Positions 23,634 through 31,359 of a stretch of 54,636 bases of DNA are shown here, piece after piece (position 1 is the first letter of the stretch; each line of letters starts with the position of its first letter). Source of the stretch: an uncultured Oscillospiraceae bacterium. Lineage in GTDB: Bacteria; Bacillota; Clostridia; Oscillospirales; Acutalibacteraceae. Location of the stretch: NCBI GenBank assembly GCA_900547275.1, contig URGA01000001.1, forward strand, positions 1 to 54,636, given 5' to 3'. The notes under the pieces were generated by a model. It was not told where the DNA came from. It searched no databases and saw nothing but the letters and a program-made list of their open reading frames with translations. The translations under genes and the position numbers were made by a program.

Positions 23634-24770
23634 TCAAAATGTCCTTAAAAACTGCACAAACACACCTGCAAAAGTCGTCTTATTTATATTTTCCGGGGAT
23701 ATGACGATTAAAACGGCGATTTTCTTACCGTCAGCCACAACGTTTATCTCTCCCAAAACGTCGCCTTTCTTAATCGGCGCGGAAACTTCTTTGTTTATCT
23801 TGTATTCATATGTAAATGAATTTTTACCTTTTTCGCATAAGATTTTCTGATTACCGGAAAGTACGGGAGTAATTGATTTTTTATCTCCGCCTTTAACGGA
23901 AACGGCAGTGATTTTTCTTAAATCAGGTTCTGTCGAATATACTCCGTAGTTTGCAAAGCCGGTGTCTAAAAGATAAGTGGCCGACGAAAATCGTTCTTCG
24001 CTTGTTTTTGAACCCAATACCACTGCAACTAAATTCATTCCGTCTCTGCAGGCAGTAGCGCAAAGGCAGAAGCCGGCAGCTTCGGTTGTGCCTGTTTTTA
24101 GTCCGGTTATACCGTCGTAAGTATTTACTAATTTGTTTGTGTTATTAAGTTCTGTTTCACCGTTTCTCAAACTGTCTAGCCAAACGGTTGTATATTTTTT
24201 AACAACGTCGTGTTTCATAACTTCGCAGGCAATAACCGCAAGGTCATAGGCAGACGAATAATGATTTTTTATGGCGTCGTCAAGACCTGTGCAGTTTTCA
24301 AAATTAGTATCTTTAAGCCCGAGTTCTTTAGCTCTGTCATTCATCATTTTAACAAATGCCGTTTCAGAGCCGGCAATGTACTCGCCGAGAGCAGTGCAGG
24401 CGTCATTGGCAGAAGCTATTATAGTTGCTTTAAGCAGTTCTTCAACTGTCATCTGCTCCCCTACTTCAAGCCATATCTGGGAGCCTCCTTTTGACATTGC
24501 GTTCTCGCTTGCGGTAACGGTGTCTCCGAGACTGATTTTTCCGCTGTCTATTGCTTCTGCAATAAGAAGGATTGAAAGTATTTTTGTAACAGAGGCAGGC
24601 GAACGCCTTTCATCAGCGTTTTTTTCGTAAAGAATGTCGCCTGTATCCATACACATAAGAATTGCAGACTTTGCGCTTACCTTTTCCTCATCAAAACCTG
24701 AGGCGTAGCACTTTGCGGGAACGGCAAGAAAGACACAAAAAGAAAGCAAAAATATCATTATTTTTTTCAT
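23634..24770 (-). CDS. D-alanyl-D-alanine carboxypeptidase, DacF/PBP5-type
   Basis: A 378-aa secreted or membrane-bound carboxypeptidase that trims the terminal D-Ala of peptidoglycan stem peptides. A signal peptide (about residues 1-25, ending near CYASG) precedes the catalytic domain with SVTK (nucleophile Ser), SAND and KTGTTEAAG as the three active-site motifs. A PBP5-like C-terminal beta domain and a final hydrophobic stretch follow. DacF-type enzymes act in the forespore to set cortex cross-linking; a vegetative role is equally possible here because no sporulation genes adjoin it. The ATG at 24770 is chosen because it starts the signal peptide cleanly. Confidence 0.9.
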   Translation of the reverse strand: MKKIMIFLLSFCVFLAVPAKCYASGFDEEKVSAKSAILMCMDTGDILYEKNADERRSPASVTKILSILLIAEAIDSGKISLGDTVTASENAMSKGGSQIWLEVGEQMTVEELLKATIIASANDACTALGEYIAGSETAFVKMMNDRAKELGLKDTNFENCTGLDDAIKNHYSSAYDLAVIACEVMKHDVVKKYTTVWLDSLRNGETELNNTNKLVNTYDGITGLKTGTTEAAGFCLCATACRDGMNLVAVVLGSKTSEERFSSATYLLDTGFANYGVYSTEPDLRKITAVSVKGGDKKSITPVLSGNQKILCEKGKNSFTYEYKINKEVSAPIKKGDVLGEINVVADGKKIAVLIVISPENINKTTFAGVFVQFLRTF

Positions 24771-24802
24771 AATTATCACCAGTTAATATTATTACCTTAA
24801 AC

Positions 24803-24831
24803 TTGTAATCATGATACATTTTTGTTATAAT
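24803..24831 (+). promoter_or_regulatory. mtaB promoter
   Basis: TTGTAA and TATAAT with a 17-bp spacer, about 28 bp before the mtaB ATG. Confidence 0.6.
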
Positions 24832-24858
24832 TGACACATTCTGATTAGGAGATTTGGA

Positions 24859-26142
24859 ATGAAAGCTGCAATTTATACATTAGGTTGTAAAGTCAACCAG
24901 TACGAAAGCGAATATATGGCTGAATTGCTTCAGAAAGCAGGATTTGAAATTGTTTCTGCAAACGATGAGGCCGATTATTATATCATCAATTCATGTACAG
25001 TTACCGCCACAGCGGATCAAAAAACAAGACAGCACGTTCGCCAGTTTAAGCGCAAGCATCCTTCTTCATGCATTATCCTTACGGGATGTATGCCCCAGGC
25101 GTTTCCTGAAGAAGCGAAAGCGCTGGGCGAAGCAGATATCGTTATTTCAAATAAAAGTGACAGCGATATTGTCCATTTGATAAAAAAACACGAAGCAGAA
25201 AAAGAACGTGTTATTGATATTGACAGGCATTGTACAGGCGATCCGTTTACGCCATGCTCAATCAGCGGCTTTGGCGGCAGAATTCGTGCTTTTGTAAAAA
25301 TTGAAGACGGATGCGACCGATTCTGCTCATATTGCATTATTCCTACTTCAAGGGGGAGAGTTCGCTCGAAGAACCCCGAAGACTTAACAGCAGAGGTAAA
25401 AACGCTGGCTCAAAACGGGATTAAAGAGATAGTGCTTGTCGGCATTAACCTTTCCGCCTACGGTAAAAACGAAAATTACGATATTGCAGACGCTGTAAAG
25501 ATATGCAGTGATACAGACGGTATTGTCAGGGTGCGCCTTGGCTCTCTGGAACCCGACCATATTACCGACGAGATTATAGAAAAACTGGCTGAATGTGAAA
25601 AATTCTGTCCCCAGTTTCATATTTCGCTTCAAAGCGGCTGCACCAAAACGCTGAAAAATATGAACCGTCATTACACGGCAGAGGAATACGAAGAACTATG
25701 TATAAAACTTCGTTCAACGTTTCCTGACGCTTCCATTACAACTGACGTAATGGTTGGCTTTAACGAAGAAAGCGAAGATGATTTCCGGGAAAGCCTTGAA
25801 TTTGTTAAGAAAATCGGTTTTGAAAAAGTCCACGTTTTCCCCTACTCAGAGCGCAAAGGAACTCTTGCTTCCCGCAAAGGCGACAGCGTTTCAAAATCAG
25901 TCAAAGAAAAACGTGCTGCTGAGATGATCTCGCAGGCTGATGCTCTCAGAAAAGAATTCTTCAAAAAGTATTTAGGAAAATCAATTCGAGTTCTTGTTGA
26001 AAACAAAATCGGAGATTTTCTTTACAGCGGATACACTGAAAATTATCTGCCTGTTCACATAAAATCTGATAATTGCAAAATAGGACAAATAGTCAGCGTA
26101 ACTGTCAAAGAAATTGGAGACGATTACTGCATCGCAGAATAA
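24859..26142 (+). CDS. mtaB: tRNA t6A37 methylthiotransferase MtaB
   Basis: A 427-aa radical-SAM methylthiotransferase that converts t6A37 to ms2t6A in tRNAs reading ANN codons. The N-terminal UPF0004 domain has YTLGCKVNQYES and further Cys residues for a cluster; the radical-SAM motif is CDRFCSYC within EDGCDRFCSYCIIPTSRGR. The TRAM domain closes the protein. The KVNQYES version of the first motif points to MtaB rather than MiaB or RimO. AGGAG precedes the ATG. Its 3' end overlaps the convergent lipoprotein gene by 19 bp. Confidence 0.93.
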   Translation: MKAAIYTLGCKVNQYESEYMAELLQKAGFEIVSANDEADYYIINSCTVTATADQKTRQHVRQFKRKHPSSCIILTGCMPQAFPEEAKALGEADIVISNKSDSDIVHLIKKHEAEKERVIDIDRHCTGDPFTPCSISGFGGRIRAFVKIEDGCDRFCSYCIIPTSRGRVRSKNPEDLTAEVKTLAQNGIKEIVLVGINLSAYGKNENYDIADAVKICSDTDGIVRVRLGSLEPDHITDEIIEKLAECEKFCPQFHISLQSGCTKTLKNMNRHYTAEEYEELCIKLRSTFPDASITTDVMVGFNEESEDDFRESLEFVKKIGFEKVHVFPYSERKGTLASRKGDSVSKSVKEKRAAEMISQADALRKEFFKKYLGKSIRVLVENKIGDFLYSGYTENYLPVHIKSDNCKIGQIVSVTVKEIGDDYCIAE

Positions 26143-27302
26143 AGATTTGATACTTCTTTTTGCAGATCTTCGTCTTGAAGATAGCTGTATGAAAAGACGT
26201 AATATCCGCTTACTGCGTCTATTTGTGCAATATACTTGATTTGGCGGGAAATCATGTCGCTGTTTTCTTTAAATTCGTTTTCTCCCCTGCCCGCATATTC
26301 GTCTACCTTTCCGCATTTATAAAGCGGAAGACCGATATACAGTGAACAGGACGTTACCTGGTCCCTCCAGTCTTTTACTGTTTTCATAAACGGAAGACTG
26401 TCGTTGAAAAACCCGAAATATACCTGAGGACATATGTAATCGCAGTAACCCTCTTCAGTGGTCCACTTATAGACGTCTGCATAAAGACTTTCGTAGTCGT
26501 TTTTCATTCCGGCAGCGGGACTTATGCCGAAAAGCACATTCTTATTTGCTTTTTTAACAGCACTATATACGCTTTTTATCATATCGCTTACATTTTCCCG
26601 TCTCCATGCTGCAAGACCCAGTTCTCCGCCGTTGTCTTTATAATCGTCATATTCATTTTTATCAATATCTTTATCAGTGGTAGGATAAAAATAATCATCA
26701 AAGTGTATGGCGTCTACTTCGTAATTCTTTACAATTTCAGTAACTCCGTTAACGATAAGTTTTTTAACTTCTTCGCTGGCAGGATTAAAATAAATTGCTT
26801 TGTCGGCTATGTAAACGTTGCCGTTTTTTTCTTCACACCACTTTTTTGCAATATTATTTTCCGAAAGCTTTTTAATATCTTTTTGCTGGCTTACTCTATA
26901 TGGGTTTACCCAGGCTTCTATTCTCATTTTTGTACTGTCAGCCGCTTCGCACATTATCTGCAGTGGATCGTACTTAAGTTCACTTCCCTCTTCACCAAAG
27001 CAATATTGACTGACCGGGAAATACGAAGAATTATAAAACGCGTCAGCACATGGCCGAACTTGAACCGTAACCGTGTTAAAGCCCTTGTCGTGCAGATTGT
27101 CAAACGCATCTGTTATCTGTTCTTTGAATTCTTCTGCAGTATTGCAATTTTCAGTAAAAGATTGAAGTTCGTAATACGTTATCCAAACCGCTTTGACGTA
27201 TAATGCGTCAGACGGCTGGGAGTTACTGCTTTTCTTTTGAGTTTCAGCGGAGCATGAACAAAGCAGCAGAACTGATAAAATACAAATCAAAATTTTCTTC
27301 AT
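26124..27302 (-). CDS. GHL10 (DUF187) family lipoprotein
   Basis: A 392-aa exported lipoprotein. The signal peptide ends in the lipobox LLCSC (Cys near residue 17), followed by a Ser/Gln-rich linker. The rest is the glycosyl-hydrolase-like 10 family: YVKAVWITYYELQ at the start, a TVQVRPCADAFYNSSYFP segment, IEAWVNPYR, and DAIHFDDYFYP, a likely acidic active-site strand. Family members resemble TIM-barrel hydrolases and may act on cell-wall or environmental glycans; the substrate is unknown. The start at the ATG at 27302 is taken because the signal peptide begins there; its ribosome site is weak. Its last 19 bp overlap the end of mtaB on the other strand. Confidence 0.85.
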   Translation of the reverse strand: MKKILICILSVLLLCSCSAETQKKSSNSQPSDALYVKAVWITYYELQSFTENCNTAEEFKEQITDAFDNLHDKGFNTVTVQVRPCADAFYNSSYFPVSQYCFGEEGSELKYDPLQIMCEAADSTKMRIEAWVNPYRVSQQKDIKKLSENNIAKKWCEEKNGNVYIADKAIYFNPASEEVKKLIVNGVTEIVKNYEVDAIHFDDYFYPTTDKDIDKNEYDDYKDNGGELGLAAWRRENVSDMIKSVYSAVKKANKNVLFGISPAAGMKNDYESLYADVYKWTTEEGYCDYICPQVYFGFFNDSLPFMKTVKDWRDQVTSCSLYIGLPLYKCGKVDEYAGRGENEFKENSDMISRQIKYIAQIDAVSGYYVFSYSYLQDEDLQKEVSNLYSAMQ

Positions 27303-27304
27303 AC

Positions 27305-27332
27305 TTGACACTTTCTTAAAATTAAGTAAAAT
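27305..27332 (+). promoter_or_regulatory. Promoter of the CpXC-DUF1294 pair
   Basis: TTGACA and TAAAAT with a 16-bp spacer, about 17 bp before the start codon; divergent from the lipoprotein gene. Confidence 0.55.
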
Positions 27333-27349
27333 TAAAATCAGGTGATATT

Positions 27350-27664
27350 ATGGAATACAGATTAGGTACCGATTTAAGAATAAAATCCCGTGGCGAAACA
27401 GAACATCTTACATGTCCCTCCTGCGGAAAAAAGGTGAAATTCGGCGTTTTTTCAAATTACGAGAGGCGTTATGCGGTGAAGTTCCCAATTCCGCTGGATT
27501 GCCACACAGTTTATTTTCTTATCTGCCCGTCATGCGCGTCCGTTTTCGGGGTTAGCGAAGAATGCGGCGACAGTTTTAAAAAGGGCGAAAAACTTTCTAT
27601 AGGAAACTTTGACTTAAAGCAGTTAAAACCATTCAAACCTGATCTGAAAGACGGTGAAGAATGA
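27350..27664 (+). CDS. CpXC-type zinc-ribbon protein
   Basis: A 104-aa small protein. Two CPSC motifs (LTCPSCGKK near residue 21 and LICPSCASV near residue 60) form a probable zinc ribbon of the CpXC type, which has no assigned function. The region between them is beta-rich, and the C-terminus is charged. A good ribosome site (AGGTG) lies 7 bp before the ATG. The stop overlaps the next gene's ATG by 4 bp, so the two are translated together. Confidence 0.72.
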   Translation: MEYRLGTDLRIKSRGETEHLTCPSCGKKVKFGVFSNYERRYAVKFPIPLDCHTVYFLICPSCASVFGVSEECGDSFKKGEKLSIGNFDLKQLKPFKPDLKDGEE

Positions 27665-27939
27665 TTTACGCTGTTGCAGGTCTTTGCTGGTTTATTGTTA
27701 TAAGTATTTTGTCAGTAATACTTACTGTTTCTGACAAAAAGCGTGCCCGTAAAGGCAAGTGGCGAATTCCGGAGCATACACTTTTTGCCGCGGCAATACT
27801 CGGCGGTGCAATTGCAATGTACATAACCATGCGCAAGATTCACCATAAAACACGTCATAAGCGATTTATGATCGGTCTGCCTGCGATAATAATTATTCAG
27901 GCGGCACTAATCGGATGTTTGTTATATTTTAATTTGTAA
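27661..27939 (+). CDS. DUF1294 family membrane protein
   Basis: A 92-aa protein with about three membrane-spanning segments. The motif SDKKRARKGKWRIPEHTLF, the GG at the second helix (ILGGAIAMY) and KIHHKTRHKRF match the DUF1294 family, whose function is unknown. Its ATG overlaps the preceding stop. A bidirectional terminator follows. Confidence 0.85.
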   Translation: MIYAVAGLCWFIVISILSVILTVSDKKRARKGKWRIPEHTLFAAAILGGAIAMYITMRKIHHKTRHKRFMIGLPAIIIIQAALIGCLLYFNL

Positions 27940-27940
27940 A

Positions 27941-27976
27941 AAACGGAGCGTTGGTAATTCAATGCTCCGTTTTTTT
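27941..27976. terminator. Bidirectional terminator between DUF1294 and spoIVA
   Basis: AAACGGAGC / GCTCCGTTT 9-bp stem with a 14-nt loop and T-runs on both strands. Confidence 0.9.
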
Positions 27977-27977
27977 C

Positions 27978-29453
27978 TTACAATATTATGCAGATAAGTC
28001 CGCTGCAGCCCTCATTGATAACGCGCTCAATGGTTTCTCTGAACTTATTTCTTGCGTCTTCAGGCATTCGGTAAAGTTTATTGTTAAGACCCTCGTTGAC
28101 AAGGTCAAGAAGTGGCTTTCCGAAAATGTTTGTGTTCCAAATCTCAGAGGGATTTTCCTCAAATTCTTTAAGAAGATACATAACAAGCTCCTGAGACTGG
28201 CTCTCACTGCCTACAATCGGCGCAACCTCCGTATATGTGTTGCATTTTATCATGTGGATAGACGGCGCCTGAGCTTTCAGTTTTACTCCGTAGCGGCCGC
28301 CCTGTTTCATTATTTCAGGTTCATCAAGGCGCATTTCATCCATTGAAGGCATAACAATACCGTAACCGCTGGCTTCCACATCTTGGAGAGCTTTTTCAAA
28401 CCGCGCAAATTTTTTCTTTACTTCCACAAGCGCCAGCATTTGAGCCATCAACTGTTTCTCATTGTGAATTGAAAGAGAGCATTTGTCTGAAAGAATTTGA
28501 TAGAAATATTTACTGCTGATTTGGATATTGATATGCACAGCGCCTGTAGATAAATCCATCTGAGCAATTCTTACTGCTTCAACGTGGGATTCTCCGCTTA
28601 ACAAATCAACAAATTTCTTTACGCTGTTAATTGATGAAAGCACCTGACAGTTTTCCTTAACTGATGCAAAAAGTTCTGATTTCATTTCGTTGTCGTCGTC
28701 AAGGCACTTGATCCATGCAGGCATATCAAGACTTACTGATGTAACAGGAAATTCGTAAAGAATTTGAGCAATTACCTGGTTTATTTCCTTCTCTGTCATT
28801 TCAAGACAGTTAGCGGGAATAACAGGCACTCCGTGTTTATCAGAAAGTTTAGAAGCAAGCTGAATAGTTTCAGATGCCGAAGGCGTTTCAGAATTCAGAA
28901 GAACAACAAATGGCTTAGAAAGAGATTTGAGTTCTTCAATTACCCTTTCCTCAGCCTCCTCGTATTCTTCACGGGGAATACTGCTTATGCTGCCGTCTGT
29001 AGTAACAACAAGCCCGATAGTAGAATGTTCGCAAATTACCTTCTTTGTGCCTATTTCAGCGGCCATGTTAAAAGGTATTTCCTCGTCGTACCACGGCGTA
29101 TGAACCATTCTCGGTTGATCTTCTTCGATATAACCAACAGAACTGGGAACAATGTATCCAACACAGTCGATAAGACGTACTCTGAACTGAACATTATCGT
29201 CCATTGTTAGCGTTACAGCTTCTTCTGGCACAAACTTAGGCTCAGTTGTCATAATCGTTCTTCCTGCCGCAGATTGAGGCAGTTCGTCTCTCGCGCGCTC
29301 CTTCTGATAATCTCCGTCGATATTGGGAATTACCATCGTGTCCATAAATCTCTTTATAAATGTTGATTTGCCCGTTCTAACAGGCCCAACAACTCCGATA
29401 TAAATATCCCCCTGCGTTCTGAGAGCGATATCGCTGTAAATATTGTTATTCAT
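27978..29453 (-). CDS. spoIVA: Stage IV sporulation protein A
   Basis: A 491-aa mother-cell ATPase that polymerises on the forespore surface as the basement layer of the spore coat. Walker A is GPVRTGKSTFIKRFM near residue 24, and the G-domain-like region continues with RLIDCVGYIVPSS. The C-terminal half, including the final SGLICIIL, matches the conserved tail needed for assembly. Length is normal. It starts 3 bp after the SipL-like gene, so the two partners are made from one transcript, and SpoVM, which positions SpoIVA in other spore formers, is encoded just upstream. Confidence 0.97.
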   Translation of the reverse strand: MNNNIYSDIALRTQGDIYIGVVGPVRTGKSTFIKRFMDTMVIPNIDGDYQKERARDELPQSAAGRTIMTTEPKFVPEEAVTLTMDDNVQFRVRLIDCVGYIVPSSVGYIEEDQPRMVHTPWYDEEIPFNMAAEIGTKKVICEHSTIGLVVTTDGSISSIPREEYEEAEERVIEELKSLSKPFVVLLNSETPSASETIQLASKLSDKHGVPVIPANCLEMTEKEINQVIAQILYEFPVTSVSLDMPAWIKCLDDDNEMKSELFASVKENCQVLSSINSVKKFVDLLSGESHVEAVRIAQMDLSTGAVHINIQISSKYFYQILSDKCSLSIHNEKQLMAQMLALVEVKKKFARFEKALQDVEASGYGIVMPSMDEMRLDEPEIMKQGGRYGVKLKAQAPSIHMIKCNTYTEVAPIVGSESQSQELVMYLLKEFEENPSEIWNTNIFGKPLLDLVNEGLNNKLYRMPEDARNKFRETIERVINEGCSGLICIIL

Positions 29454-29456
29454 AAC

Positions 29457-30947
29457 TCACACTCCCGGAATAAGAAGAATTCTTCTGTTTTTGATTTCAT
29501 CAGATGTCAACTCATTTTCTTTCATAATCAGACTGCTTTGCGTCCTGAATTTTTTCGCAATATCCCAAACGGTTTCACTTTCTGAAGCAAAATAAATTGT
29601 AAGAACGGGAGATTCAAACTCCTCTTCCTGCTGTAACTCGATATCTTTAAGATAAGTAATTTCTTTCTTGTTAAAAGCACAAACTTTATATTCAACGTTT
29701 ATGCGAAGTTCAACCGAGTTGGCGGCATGCATAATATAGTCGAAAGAAAGCAGGCTTGCTCCCGCAATACCATCGCCGTTTGCATCAATATCAATTGAAG
29801 ATTCTGTTATTCCGTCTTTACAACAGATGTTTCCGTTTACGTCATAATACAAAACAGAATAGAAAAAGGCGAAAGTAACTCTGCCGTCGCAAACAGTTGC
29901 GCTTTGAAGTGATAATGACAGGTCAAGCACCTCTGTCATAACTTCATCTTCAAAATTAAGCGTTGAAATAAGTGTTTTGCAGTCACCGTAAAACGTCGGA
30001 TCGCAGTTCATAACCATTGTTTCACAATGATTGTCAGTCTTATAATCAACGGCGTAAGCGTCTGTAACCAATTCATGTTCCGCCTCAACCGCAGCGGCGT
30101 ATGAAACGGAAATACTGCCTGCTATTTCGAGTTTTCTCATCCGGTTTTCATTATCAGGTACCGCTTTTACAAACAGAGAAGCGGTCTTCGCGACGGCGAA
30201 TGCGGCAGATTCCTCATCTATGCCGTCAATATCAACGATTTTTGTTGTGTTTACCGAAAAACAGCATTTTTCAATTGTGCCCTCGCTGTTAGAATAAAGC
30301 ACACAGAGCTCGAGTCTGCACTTCAGCAGCATTTTATCTTTGATAAGCCGCATTTCATCAAGCACGGCGTAACTGCTGTTGTCAATAATTACGGAAATAT
30401 CGCCGTTATGCTGCGTAACACTGAATTCCTCGTCAAAATCGCAGGATGTTGTTGCGGCAGACAAAACGTCAAGAGTTTTCATCTGTTCCTTTCTTGCGAT
30501 AATATTGTTGCAGGAAATGAGCGCCGTGTCCGTAATTCTTTCATACATCCTGCTATGTACCTGAACGGAAGTTCTTATTTCAATCTTCCTCTGGTTTATC
30601 AGTCTGAAATTCGTAAAGCGTGTACATTCGTGAATTGAAGCAAAGGCAAAATTGTCTGTCATCGGTGCGTCAATATTCTTTGTAAACGTTTCCTCAAATT
30701 CCGCTGAAAGATAGCATTTTGAAACAGAAAGGTAAACGATTGTAATTCTTGAACGGCCATAAATCTTGAGCGTGCCTCCGAGATATTCATAATCGTTTAC
30801 AACGTTGTGACAACTGCACTGAATTACCTGTTCAATGTCTTCGCAGTACTGAGGCAGGCTTTCCTGATATTCAAGCGCAAATGTGTCTTCTTTCGCCGCC
30901 AGTAACGCGTTGCGGCTGATGTTTTCATATTCTTTATTCGGTTCCAT
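29457..30947 (-). CDS. sipL: SPOCS/DUF3794 and LysM domain protein, SipL-like coat morphogenetic protein
   Basis: A 496-aa protein without signal peptide. DUF3794 (SPOCS)-type beta repeats cover roughly residues 30-130, 180-300 and 310-430. The C-terminus is a LysM domain (ESETVWDIAKKFRTQSSLIM, then NRRILLIPGV). In Clostridioides difficile, SipL has this layout, and its LysM domain binds SpoIVA to tie the coat to the forespore. Here the gene lies 3 bp upstream of spoIVA, which strongly supports the same role; in C. difficile, as I recall, the two are apart. AAGGAGATG precedes the ATG. A sporulation-type promoter is proposed just upstream. The gene name is a functional inference, not a proven orthology. 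Confidence 0.82.
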   Translation of the reverse strand: MEPNKEYENISRNALLAAKEDTFALEYQESLPQYCEDIEQVIQCSCHNVVNDYEYLGGTLKIYGRSRITIVYLSVSKCYLSAEFEETFTKNIDAPMTDNFAFASIHECTRFTNFRLINQRKIEIRTSVQVHSRMYERITDTALISCNNIIARKEQMKTLDVLSAATTSCDFDEEFSVTQHNGDISVIIDNSSYAVLDEMRLIKDKMLLKCRLELCVLYSNSEGTIEKCCFSVNTTKIVDIDGIDEESAAFAVAKTASLFVKAVPDNENRMRKLEIAGSISVSYAAAVEAEHELVTDAYAVDYKTDNHCETMVMNCDPTFYGDCKTLISTLNFEDEVMTEVLDLSLSLQSATVCDGRVTFAFFYSVLYYDVNGNICCKDGITESSIDIDANGDGIAGASLLSFDYIMHAANSVELRINVEYKVCAFNKKEITYLKDIELQQEEEFESPVLTIYFASESETVWDIAKKFRTQSSLIMKENELTSDEIKNRRILLIPGV

Positions 30948-30975
30948 TGCAACATCTCCTTACAGTTACTGGTAA

Positions 30976-31005
30976 TATCTATGCAGCGATAAACTTGACT
31001 ATTAC
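30976..31005 (-). promoter_or_regulatory. Candidate sigma-E-type promoter of sipL-spoIVA
   Basis: Minus-strand GTAATAG, 15 bp, CATAGATA, resembling the mother-cell sigma-E pattern (a -35 with an ATA core and a CATA -10). It lies between the spoVM terminator and sipL, where a promoter is needed. The match is partial. Confidence 0.35.
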
Positions 31006-31007
31006 AT

Positions 31008-31052
31008 AAAAAAGAACAAGCGCCCGCCTTTTTTTGACGAGCGCTTGTTCTT
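31008..31052 (-). terminator. Strong terminator at the end of the yicC-to-spoVM unit
   Basis: Perfect 12-bp stem AAGAACAAGCGC / GCGCTTGTTCTT with a 17-nt loop, then six Ts on the minus strand. The 5' arm begins within the spoVM stop codon. Confidence 0.92.
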
Positions 31053-31140
31053 ATGTCTCATTTTTCACTTTTTTAATTTTGAATACCGCACGCAAAACAG
31101 GTGCAAGCATTTTCGGACTTTTCAGCAATACTACTTTCAC
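31051..31140 (-). CDS. spoVM: Stage V sporulation protein M (SpoVM), 29 aa
   Basis: A tiny amphipathic peptide (begins MKVVLLKSPKMLAPVLRA, ends in a Lys-rich tail). Aligned without gaps to the 26-aa Bacillus peptide as I remember it, Met1, Lys2, Lys7, Pro9, Lys10, Leu12, Arg17 and Ala18 are identical. SpoVM inserts in the convex outer forespore membrane and recruits SpoIVA. It starts with GTG, preceded by a strong GGAGGAG and six Ts. Three independent facts support it: the residue pattern, its position after thiN exactly as in Bacillus, and sipL-spoIVA next to it. It would be missed by ordinary gene callers because of its length. The stop is directly at a strong terminator. Confidence 0.9.
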   Translation of the reverse strand: MKVVLLKSPKMLAPVLRAVFKIKKVKNET

Positions 31141-31155
31141 AAAAAACTCCTCCAA

Positions 31156-31299
31156 TCACTTTCTGCAGCACATGATACCGAGAATTATCACTACAACAGC
31201 CAATATGCGGGTTATCCAAACCGTGGGGCAGCAGCACGCAATAACGCACCCTGCACCGAAAGCAATCCACAAATAGTCCCTTCTGCACATCTTTTTCAT
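31156..31299 (-). CDS. 47-aa Cys-rich membrane peptide upstream of spoVM
   Basis: An unannotated short gene. The protein starts MKKMCRRDYLW, has one hydrophobic segment (about residues 11-43) interrupted by ACCCPTVW, and ends GIMCCRK. Seven of 47 residues are Cys or paired with Cys clusters (C5, C18, C22-C24, C44-C45). GAGGTG lies 5 bp before the ATG. It ends 15 bp before the spoVM start codon and is preceded by thiN, so it would share a transcript with spoVM. I do not recognise the family; a small membrane partner of spore-envelope assembly is suggested only by location. The other frame in this stretch gives a longer peptide but without a ribosome site, so I prefer this one. Confidence 0.65.
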   Translation of the reverse strand: MKKMCRRDYLWIAFGAGCVIACCCPTVWITRILAVVVIILGIMCCRK

Positions 31300-31359
31300 A
31301 GTAACACCTCGCTGCTGCTGAATTTACTATATCCTATGCAGAAGTTTTTGAATAGTTAC

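Noticed and set aside
31073..31288. 71-aa minus-strand frame overlapping the spoVM region
   Set aside because: It has no ribosome site and overlaps two shorter frames that have good ones, one of which matches SpoVM.
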